Below, piece by piece: positions 47,990 to 57,148 of a stretch of DNA of 64,000 nt (positions are counted from its first letter, which is position 1; each line of letters opens with the position of its first letter). The DNA comes from Colletotrichum lupini (taxonomy: Eukaryota > Ascomycota > Sordariomycetes > Glomerellales > Glomerellaceae), in contig NC_064680.1 in NCBI RefSeq assembly GCF_023278565.1, positions 4,340,001 to 4,404,000 on the forward strand, written 5' to 3'. Made by a program: the position numbers and the translations under genes. The notes under the pieces were generated by a model. That model ran no database searches, had not been told where the DNA came from, and worked only from the letters and a program-made list of their open reading frames with translations.

Positions 47990-48940
47990 GATACATATAA
48001 AACGAGCCTCGAACTCCTCGCGACCAGCATCACTATATCAGCATACGAGATGCTCGACGGCTCAAGGCAAGATTGGGAAAGACATCTGAAAGGAGTCTTT
48101 TGGATCCAACGCTCACAAGTCATACATGGTGATTCCATGGGCTTGAAGCAAGCTGTCTGGTGGGCATGGATATGCCAGGATGTCTGGGCTGCCTTTCGCG
48201 AGAGGCGCCGTCCTTTTACATTCTGGCGGCCACTAAAGACATTGGACGATCTAGGCCCGTCCGAGCTGGCTGCACGGTCAGTCTACTTCTTCGCTCAGGT
48301 GATCGCGTTCTGCTCGTACGAAGAGACCGAAGCGGGGAAGAATGACCCTCACGCGAGAATCGCGGCGGCTGATGCCTTGAGAGAAATGCTGGAAAACTGG
48401 AGGCGGCACCTGACGGCTGAGTTCCAACCACTCCCCTACCCGAGTTCTCCTGATGACATCTTCGAGCCGATCTGGATCAACCCTCCGGCATTTGGTAAGC
48501 CGTCTTCTCCAGAACTGCAAGCGCGATCGTACTGACCATTTACAGCGGTAGCTTTTCAAATCTACTACTGCTCCCACATCCTGCTCCTAATGAATGTACC
48601 CGTTCTAGGTGGACTTGAACAGTACACACAGCAGAGGAAGCGTCTGATGGAATGCGTCAAGAAAGTTTGTGGTATCGGCATGACACTGTCAGACTATCCA
48701 TCGAGTGTTTTGTGCTCTCAGTGTCTATTTATCGGGACGTCTTCCCTTCCCCTGCAGAAACCAACTCTGATTCAACAAAGCCGGCATACCCCTCGAGAAT
48801 AGTAGAGAACGGAAATGCGTTCTAAATCTGCTAGAAGCCTGCCACGCTCGATCAGGCTGGCCTGTGAAGCCACTTGGGGAGGAGTTGAAGCTTCGATGGG
48901 AAGCTTCCGACGCCTAATAATACCCAGAACCTACTTCCAT

Positions 48941-49897
48941 TCATACCTGTCCCGCTGATCCACAAATCTCCATCCACTCCTTCGTCTGCCGGATGACATT
49001 GCTCGTACCCTCCTCGATAAGCGTAGTATGCGGCAACCGCGTGACCTGCGACCGGAGATGTGTATAATAATCGTCCAAAACAAGCCTGTTGACGTTTATC
49101 TTTGTCGCGCCCGCAGCAATGCACTGCTTCATCAGATCAGGCGGAAATCCGTTGGTACCGTGCAGAGCCACTCTTACTCTGCCGGCAATCTGGGCGCGTA
49201 TCTTTTCGAATCTGCAAACCTCGTTATCAGTATCCTTGTTCGGGGGAGGGCTTATCCAGAAGTCATATCCTGCACCCCGACCGGACATTACGTACCGTTC
49301 AAAGTCCAATTGCGGGCCCAACTTTCCGTACTCGCCGTGTACGTTGCCAAACGCCGGTGCGAGGGAATCCACACCCGTAGCGATGAACTCGTCAACTTCC
49401 TCGGCGGTGGTCTTGCTAGCTTCCAACCCGGCCGTGTCCATGACGCCGTCTTCGGCACCTTCTATCCTCCCGGGCTCGGCCTCGGTTGCAATCTTGCGTT
49501 CGTGGCAGTATTTAACCCATTTCGCCGTCTTTTCTAGGTTCTCCGCCTTTTCGTAATGGGACATGTCGACCATGATGCTGTCGAACGGCAAGTTGTCGGC
49601 TGCATACTGGATAATCTTCTAGTCTTGCGCGTGGTCGAGGTGAATTGAAATTGGAACGGATACTCGGGACACGGCTTCTTTGGCGGTGCGGACCAGCAGA
49701 CCGTCGGCGTAGGTGACTGCCCAAGGGAAGAATTGGATGATGAGAGGCGAGCGGGCTTCCTCGGCTGCGGTGACGAGGCCGTGGATCTGCTCGAGGTTAT
49801 ATGCGATGGCGGCAATCACGCCGTATCGGCCCTTTTCGGCTTTGGTCAGGATCTGGATTGTCCTGTTCTCGTCTTTCCAGTTTGCCGGCACGGTCAT
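48941..49897 (-). pseudogene. Class II (zinc) aldolase family gene with an in-frame stop
   Basis: Exons 49296-49897 and 48941-49211 join in phase 2 to 290 codons. A TAG at 49619-49621 (codon 93) interrupts an otherwise perfect frame. Family marks are clear on both sides: HLDHAQ (catalytic Asp, zinc His), MVDMSHY, the zinc-ligand loop NVHGEYG, LHGTNG, and the C-terminal ATKINVNR block. Class II aldolases cleave or form ketose phosphates (fructose or tagatose bisphosphate) and some related keto-acid sugars. At about 290 residues this is the short KbaY/GatY-like form, not the ~360-residue fungal housekeeping Fba1. The stop probably arose from CAG by a CpA-to-TpA change. The gene diverges from a lactonase gene across 475 bp, so it may once have served the same sugar pathway. 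Confidence 0.85.
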
Positions 49898-50372
49898 AGT
49901 TGCAATAGATGCGTTCTTCGAACTCCGCTTAATGTGTCTGTCTTGTGGAACGATTCCAAAGTTCCAATCCAGACCGGGCCAGACGTTGAAAGGTCGCTGC
50001 GTATTTCAATCATATCTATGGGCTAATGAACACGGTGATGATGTGTAATTGTGTTTGGTGTTGTTTGTCATAGGCGCGCTGCTGGCTTGCTGTGGGGTCA
50101 CCGTCGTCTCGAGGGAAATTTTGGACCCCCGGCCCCCGGCACGATCTGATCTGGAGGCGGAATGGGCGATCTTAGTTTCGCGGGGTGAACTCAGTTGGTA
50201 GACTTGTGGGTTCCGAAGCTTCTCAGCTTGAACTTTTCAGTAATCAGACCATTCAATAAGCAGGCTCGTATACGAGTCTTGGTCCAGAGGCAAACCTCAG
50301 CCTGGTGAAGTAAGCCCGTTCATTCATTTTCCAGCATAGAGCACCACTTGCCATCACAACGCACGGCTCACA
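49898..50372. promoter_or_regulatory. Shared divergent promoter of the aldolase-family and lactonase genes
   Basis: 475 bp between opposite starts; no gene inside. GC-rich patches such as CCCCCGGCCCCCGG near 50.13 kb could bind C2H2 repressors, but I cannot assign a factor. Confidence 0.45.
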
Positions 50373-51447
50373 ATGTCATCCAACACAGAAAATCTCGATT
50401 CATGGCAAGTTCATGACGAATCATTTCGAGAAATTATTGGTTCAAGCCCATCGCTGGATCTCTTGTTGCAAATCGACTCTTATCCCTTCGCTCACGAAGC
50501 CGGCGTCTTCATACCCTCAAACGATGAACTGTTCATCACCAGCAACCAGTTCACCGATACAGATGGCTCTAGAAAAGTCCAGATTTCCAAAATATCGTTG
50601 CTCACCGGTGGGAAAATTGTAAAACATGGAGAGATCTCATGTCCGGAAATCGCGATGGCCAATGGCGGCGTCAACTACGGTGATGACATTCTCTTCTGTG
50701 CCCAAGGCTCGATGACACAACCCAGCGGTCTGTTCAAGATGTCAAGGATACCTCCGTATGCGACCGAGCCAGTCACCACTTCTTCCCATTCTCGGCCCTT
50801 CAACTCTGTGAACGATGTTGTCGTCAGCAAAGATGGAAGCATATGGTTCACTGATCCGCCATATGGCCATGAGCAAGGTTATCGCCCTCCTGCGACACTG
50901 CCTAGCCAGGTCTACCGCTTTGATCCGGCGACGTCTTCTATCCGGGCTATGGCGGATGGTTTCGGCAGGCCAAATGGAATTTGTTTCTCGCCTGACGAAA
51001 GAACTGTCTACGTAACAGACACGGATCTTGTCCACGGTGATGGTACGATAGACGGCAATCGGGCTTCGACAATGTGAGTTATTCGATTCAGATTTGTTTC
51101 AAAAGTGGTGCCACTCTCAGCTCGTGTACTAACAACACAGATACGCTTTTGACGTAGAACATCGCCACGGACAACCCGTGTTGCTGAACAAGAGACTATT
51201 CGCATTCGCCGACGTCGGTATACCAGACGGAATCAAGTGCGATACGAACGGAAATGTCTACAGCGGATGCGGGGATGGCGTGAACGTTTGGTCCCCAGGC
51301 GGTGACCTACTCGGTCGTATTCTCGTCGACGGTGGCGCCGCCAACTTTTGCTTCGGACGCGGGGGCGAGCTCTTCATACTCAACGAGCATCGTCTCTGGA
51401 GAGCACAGTTGAGCAAGTCGGTCAAGGGTGCGCTTCTTGAGATCTGA
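50373..51447 (+). CDS. SMP-30/gluconolactonase family lactonase, possible L-rhamnono-gamma-lactonase (335 aa)
   Basis: Exons 50373-51073 and 51141-51447 join in phase 2; the intron has a GTACTAAC branch site. The 335-residue beta-propeller has the metal ligands of the family: Glu42 in HEAG, the Asn of VNDVVV, the Asn of GRPNGI and the Asp of IPDGIKCD, plus the YVTDT strand. These enzymes hydrolyse sugar 1,4- or 1,5-lactones to aldonic acids with a divalent metal. No signal peptide, so cytosolic. In the LRA pathway this step (LRA2) follows L-rhamnose 1-dehydrogenase, a candidate for which lies 12 kb upstream, beyond element B. The family call is firm; the rhamnonolactone substrate is inferred from context. 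Confidence 0.87.
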
Positions 51448-52611
51448 GATCTGGCACGGGATCTGGCACGGTGCTTTGGTGTGAGCTGCTGTGGCTGCAT
51501 CGCGGTCAGTCACCTCAAAATGGGAGACGCATCGGGAACGACGCCTGTGGCGTGCATCGTGGCACACTTCTGCTATGTGGAAGTCCACCAAACGCGGGTT
51601 AGCTGCTCCATGCATGAGTGTTGATATTGAATGCTAGTGCCAAGCCAAATCTGCGAAACAAACACTTTTGCCATTCTGTCACGCACTCGGTCTGATTGTG
51701 CTTTACCCATCGGATCTCATCAGGTGACATGCCGTTCCTGTGCTACCCTGGAAAGATGTGATGAACTACCCCATGAGGTCAGTCAGAATTTCTAAATTGG
51801 ATAGAATTTCGCACATTTGACTTTGATCGATGCCGATTGGTGAGATGCACCAGCACTATCCCGTTGACGAACGACGTCTCTTCCCATTTCATCAGCAAAG
51901 GGACTCGCATCTTTCATCAAAACGCAAGATATCGGAACTTGTCCGCAAGCTCTCAAACCCCAAGGGTCGCTGTCAATCCCGCAACTATCCGCCGCTCCAA
52001 CCCCTCTCTATCTTGGCTCTTTTTTATCGTCTGGCGTCGCATCCTACCGCGGCGAATGACCAACTGCCGTTGGTTCAGACACCGGTCGATAGCGCAAGTA
52101 CAGGGGCGCTGATCCTCGCGAACGCATGCACCCCGCAGGCCACGTCTGGCAGGTCGGGTTGTTTTGGAGAGAGGGGAGCTCCGAGCCGGGAGAGCATGCG
52201 GGGGTGATACCGGATAAGTCTGGCAGTGGGACGATTGACTCTCTTCTGTTAGACGGCGTGGTAGCGCAACGTTGATCTGGGAGAATGCAACGTTGTTGGA
52301 TGGACGATGCAGTGCAGCCCGGTTGGGGCGAGGAGATAGGTGCGCGCATCTCGTTCCGTTTGGAGATATGTTTCCCCCATGTTGGACGAACCTATCTTCT
52401 CGCCCGATAGCTGGGCCGAGACCCGACTCCCCCGCCTTCCGCCCGCCACACAACTCTAAGTTGGACGATAATTGCAGAGGTATATAGCCTCGGTAACTTC
52501 CCCGGAGAAAATCATGAGATGGTGACTTGTTTCCAAGCGTCTTCTTCGTCTTTCGACAAGTAAGTCTTCCAACGGACCCGGCAGCACACGGCGTCGATTC
52601 CTCGGGTAACA
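51448..52611. other. Intergenic region upstream of the OPT transporter gene
   Basis: 1.16 kb without a supported gene. Long antisense frames over 51.95-52.75 kb lack domains and run into the OPT coding region, so they are taken as chance. The region should contain the OPT promoter. Confidence 0.5.
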
Positions 52612-55424
52612 ATGTCCGGAAAGGTGGAGACCGTCGGAGAGGAGCCGACCCCGGCCCGGGAGGAGGATATCGAGAAGATCCCCGCACGGGTGGACAACCC
52701 AGAGCAAAAGATCTCGGACCAGATATCCCACGAGAAGCTTGAGGAGCTGGCACCCAATGGAGAAGGAGAGTACATCTTGGAGAAGATCAATGAGATGACG
52801 GAGGAAGATGCCCTCGAAATCATTGAAGAATCAGTCGAGTTCTTCAAGGACGACTGGAACTTCCCCTCCGATATGAGAGAAAGAATGAAGAAGCTGCTCG
52901 AGGGACCAAAACAGTACGGGGAACACTACGATCGGGACTTGAGAATTGACGCCGTCATGATCCGCTTCTCCTCACCCTACCCTGGGGTTCGCGCCGTGGC
53001 CGAGATTTTGGACGACCAGAGTGTGCCCATTGAGACGTTTCGCGCGTACTTCCTGGGTATAGGCTGGGCAATCATCGGAACTTTTATCTCGACATTCTTC
53101 AACTCAAGGTTCCCCGCCATCAGTGAGTATCAAATCTCATATGTCTTCCTCGAAATCTTTTACTAAAGCCGAGTTTGTGTAGGCTTAAGTGGTCAGGTTA
53201 TCCAGATCCTGCTCTTCCCATGCGCCAAGGTCCTCGAATTTGTTTTACCTGACTGGGGCATCACCGTCCGCGGTACGCGGCACTCTCTGAATCCAGGACC
53301 GTGGAATTTCAAGGAGCAAATGTTTGCTACCATCACGTACAACATTGCCATCTACACCACCAATAGTTACGGCATGATCCTGGTGCAGAAGTCGCCAGTC
53401 TACTACGGTCTCGACTTCGTCAACTTTGGGTACCAGCTGATGCTCACCCTCTTTGTGCAACTCATGGGTATGGGATTCGCCGGATACCTACGACGGTTCA
53501 GTGTGTACCCCGTTAAGGCTCTCTGGCCGACGATCCTGCCGACAATCGCCATGAACAGAGCGCTCACCAGGCCGGAGCCGAGAGAGAACATCAACGGGTG
53601 GACAATCTCGCGGTACAAGTTCTTCTACGTCGTGACCATCTGCATGTTCTTCTACTACTGGTTCCCAGGCTACATCTTCACGGCTTTGGCGACGTTCAAC
53701 TGGATGACCTGGATCTCGCCCCAGAACGTGACCCTAGCAATCATCACAGGATCCTCGCTGGGCCTTGGCTTATTCAACCCTATCACCACGTTTGACTGGA
53801 ACGTGGCGACCTCCTCGTATGCTGCTTTGGCACAGCCATTCTTCGCGACGTGTACAATGTACATCGGTGCCATCCTGGGCGGGGTCATCATCATTGGTAT
53901 CTACTACACCAACATGTACAACACGGCATACCTCCCAATCAACTCCTCATCTGCGTTCGCCAATGACGGCACGCCGTATGTGGTCCAGAATGTGGTCTTC
54001 AACAACCAACTCAACGAGACTGCTTATCAAGAATACTCTCCTCCGTTCTACTCAGCTGGCTATCTCCTCACCGTCGGAGCCAACTACTGCTTCTATCCAA
54101 TTTACTTTTTGTACATCATGGGGTTCGTACTACAACATGCTCGCCGCTATACTCAAGAACTAACATGGATTACAGAAACCAATGGAAGACAATCTCCCAA
54201 GCATACATCGACTTCTACAAAGGCCTCCGCCACGGAAAGGGCAACTACGAAGGCGCAATGGACATCCACAGCCGACTCCTCGCAAAGTACCCCGAGGTCC
54301 CAGACTGGTGGTTCCTCATCATCCTCGTCGCCGCCATCGTCGTCTCCGTCATCTTCCTCAACATCTACCCGCTCGGCACCCCCGTCTGGATCGTCTTCCT
54401 CATGATCGCCATCAATCTCGTCTTCGCCGTGCCCCTCTCCTTCCTCTCCGCCACGACGGGCACCAACCTCGGCCTCGGCGCTCTCATCCAGGTCATCACG
54501 GGCTACCTCCTCCCCGGCAACACCAACGCCTTCCTCTTCTCCCAGACTCTGGGGTCTTGGGCGCTCGCGGGCTATGGCGACAATTACGTCCAAGATCAGA
54601 AGATGGCGCATTATGCCAAGATTGCACCTCGCGCGGTGTTCCGGAGCCAGATTGGGACGATCATCATTACTTGCTTCGTAGCTGTAGCTACGCAGAACTT
54701 CATCTTGGAGAATGTCAAGGGGCTGTGTACCCCGACGCAGCCTAGTCGATTCACATGCGCCAACGATGGTGCTCCTCTCTACACGAACAGCTTGATGTGG
54801 GGTCTTCTTGGCTCAGAGCGCATGTTTGTGTCTTTCTATCCGATCCTCAAATGTGAGTTCAAGTTTGCAGGAGCACAGTGATGATATTGGATTACATGTA
54901 CTGACCGCTGAATAGGGTGCTTCCTCTTTGGAACGCTCATTGCCATTGTTTTCCTGGTCGGTCAAGGCTACGGTCCCAAGTATCTCCCAGGCGTCAGAGA
55001 AAAGCTACGACTCAAGCTGAGCCCAAAGACGTTTGCTCGTCTGGACAAGACTCTCTTCCCCTTTGTGGCCTCCTTGCTGTGGCTGAACCCGGTCCTTGTC
55101 ATTCAAGGCATCCAACATTGGGCACCGTCAAACTTATCGTACAAAACACCTGGCTTCATTCTCGGATACATCTTCATGTACTGGCTTCCTAGGCATCGTC
55201 TGGCCTGGTGGGAGAAGTACAACTACGTCCTGTCAGCTGCCTTGACTGCCGGAGTTGCCGTTTCAGCGCTGGTCATGTTCTTCGCCGTTGGATATAACCC
55301 AATCGCCTTCAAATGGTGGGGGAATACGGTGAGCGGTGCAGGAGTTGATGGATCTCAGATTGGAATTCTCCCCATTCCCGAGAGAGGGTACTTTGGGCCC
55401 GAGAAGGGTAGCTTCCCGACATAG
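52612..55424 (+). CDS. Oligopeptide transporter, OPT family (878 aa)
   Basis: Exons 52612-53122, 53183-54122, 54176-54852 and 54916-55424 join in frame to give 878 residues, the usual length for fungal OPT proteins. A long acidic cytosolic N-terminus (about 140 residues) precedes some 14-16 membrane helices. The NPGPWNFKEQM segment corresponds to the conserved NPG motif, and KIAPRAVFRSQ to the KIPPR motif. The C-terminus ends in loops with HWAPSN and the YFGPEKG tail. OPT proteins import tetra/pentapeptides, glutathione or metal chelates with protons at the plasma membrane. Which of these applies is not visible. The second intron uses a GTTCGT donor, less common. It converges on the FMN oxidase gene. 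No sign of decay. Confidence 0.93.
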
Positions 55425-55907
55425 GTACAACCTGTTGACTCTAGATTCGAGCAGGAATGGGGGCGAAACGGTCACTATCCCTCAACATGATCAAAGAGAA
55501 CTGAGCGGGATATCCGAGCAGCAAGAGGTGGGGCCGAACCCCGGCGCGGGGCCGTTGTCACGGGGCTCAATTCAGTTCGGCCGCCAATGTTTGACATTGA
55601 TGGGCCCCTTAATTTTGCCAATGTGCCAAATATCATGCCGCAACCATTCACTCATCTTGACTCAATTGCAACTTGAATGGGACTGGTCGTCAGAAACTTT
55701 GACGAGACATAATCATGACGCTTTTCGTGCTATGTAACTGTGTTAGAGTATGGACATGAAAGTTGACCCCTAAAACAGGTCGAAATATCAATGAAGTGTT
55801 TGGTCCCAATCCCAATGAGAACGCCGTTTCTATCCGCAGCAACGCTGCATGCAATACATGTTCCAGCCTGACATCCCCAACTTTATAATACGCTACGCGC
55901 ACAGTCT
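55425..55907. other. Convergent 3' intergenic region
   Basis: About 480 bp between the stop codons of two convergent genes. No gene supported; both terminators and polyadenylation sites should lie here. Confidence 0.5.
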
Positions 55908-57148
55908 TTACTGCTGGTCGAAGAGGTAGACATTCTGCTCGAGCTGGCGGAGGTTGAGCTGCAACTAGTTAGTCCTAAGTCTTCCCGATTTGACTTCACT
56001 CGACTTACGAAGCTGGTGCTGATGTTGTGAACATCAGTCGCACCCATCTGGGCTCCATCACGGACAATCTCAGTCTTCATGATGTTGATGGCCTTGGTGA
56101 CACCCGGGAGACCGTAGCAGTTGGCGTACATGAAGGGACGTCCCATACCGACCGCCTTGACGCCGAGGGCAAGAAGCTTCAAAACGTCGTTACCGTAGCG
56201 GACACCGCTGTCGGCAATGACATCGACCTTCTGGAAGACTTCGGGGGCGTTGCGGTAGATCTCGTAGGCGATCTCGAGAGGGCCGGGGGTGTGATCAAGC
56301 TGACGGCCGCCGTGGTTAGAGATGTAGATAGCCTTGGCGCCCTTCTCAATAGCAAGGAGGGCCTCCTCGGCGGTGGTGATGCCCTTCAGGATAATGGGCA
56401 GGGAGGTCTGGTTCTTCATCTGGTCGTAGATGTCCCAGGTCAGAGCAGAGGAAACGGAGTTGGCGTTGGTGGTGTCGTAGCGGGCAGCACGGTGACGAAC
56501 GGAGTCACCGGGAGCGTCGATAGTCCAGACGATGGCTTTGGCACCGGTGCGTTCGGCACGGCGGATGTTCTCCCACGTAACGGAGAGGTTGGCGTTGGTG
56601 TAAATCTGCTGGAAGATGACCTGGGGTCCGTTGAGGGTACCGTTCACCTTGCCGGTGGCGATCTCCTCGATGGACTTGGAGGCGTACATGGACGGGATGT
56701 ACAGGATATTCTCGTTCCCGGCGGCGCGGACGAGGTTCAGCTCGGCGTCCGGGTCTCCGTAGACGGCGCGGGCGGCGGGCGCAATGAAGAGTGGGGCGCT
56801 GAAGTTGTAGCCGAGGATGGTGGTGGCCATGGTCTCGTTGAGCTTGATGACGTCGCTCAGGTGCTTGGAGCGGAGCTGCACCTTTTGCCAGACGTCGAGG
56901 TTGTGGCGGTAGCTGTACTCGCCGGCGGTACCGGTGCGGTAGAAGGAGTACTTTTGGTTGTCGAGGTGCTGGCGGGCCGCCCAATCGAAGTCGGGAATGG
57001 CGCGAATATCCTTAAGAAGGGGGAGGGATCCCTTGGTATAGTTTGTGCTGTCGAGGTAGGTCTCGAAGCCGGTGTCGACCTCGTTGACCCAGGGCTCGCC
57101 GGCCATGGCTACAGCCAGGAGCTGCGTGGCGATTAGGAAGGACTTCAT
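55908..57148 (-). CDS. Secreted FMN-dependent alpha-hydroxyacid dehydrogenase/oxidase, L-lactate type (396 aa)
   Basis: Exons 56009-57148 and 55908-55958, phase 0, 396 residues. The protein starts with a 16-18-residue signal peptide (MKSF, hydrophobic core, AMAG) and has several Asn-X-Ser/Thr sites, so it is probably exported. The TIM-barrel FMN domain carries the catalytic His and substrate Arg in ISNHGGRQLDH, the phosphate-binding DSGVRYG and GRPFMY segments. No cytochrome b5 domain, so it is not flavocytochrome b2 and probably uses oxygen or another acceptor. Family members oxidise L-lactate, glycolate, mandelate or related 2-hydroxyacids to 2-keto acids. The secreted form would release hydrogen peroxide outside the cell if it is an oxidase. 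The ATG at 57148 is chosen for its signal peptide. Confidence 0.88.

Larger units (their letters stand above)
39239..48917 (+). pseudogene. Zn(II)2Cys6 / Fungal_trans_2-type regulator disrupted by copia element B
   Basis: 5' part: exons 39239-39324, 39401-40208, 40268-40321 and 40407-40567. Residues 29-56 carry the six-Cys cluster (Cys 29, 32, 39, 46, 49, 56; C-x2-C-x6-C-x6-C-x2-C-x6-C), followed by a Ser/Pro-rich linker. The frame stops at the insertion within the codon begun by AC at 40566-40567. After element B and the second target copy, the same reading frame resumes at 47995 and runs to 48494, then an intron leads to an exon starting 48546. The family's middle region (NVGLLNAVLALSSRH before, WAWICQDVWAAF after) is thus split. 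The distal part around 48.74-48.92 kb, with GWPVKPLGEEL, needs another frame that I cannot tie in by a clear intron. The gene should be null. Position suggests a former regulator of the sugar genes. Confidence 0.9.

Noticed and set aside
51953..52753. Long minus-strand frame (266 codons) upstream of and overlapping the OPT gene
   Set aside because: Low-complexity Arg/Pro/Ser-rich product, overlaps a real coding start on the other strand, and no motif.
56027..57136. Plus-strand 369-codon frame
   Set aside because: Antisense to the FMN oxidase; Gly/Val-rich product produced by codon bias of the real gene.
34666..57148. Secondary-metabolite biosynthetic cluster
   Set aside because: No polyketide synthase, NRPS or terpene synthase is present, and the P450 is a remnant. 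A catabolic cluster fits better.
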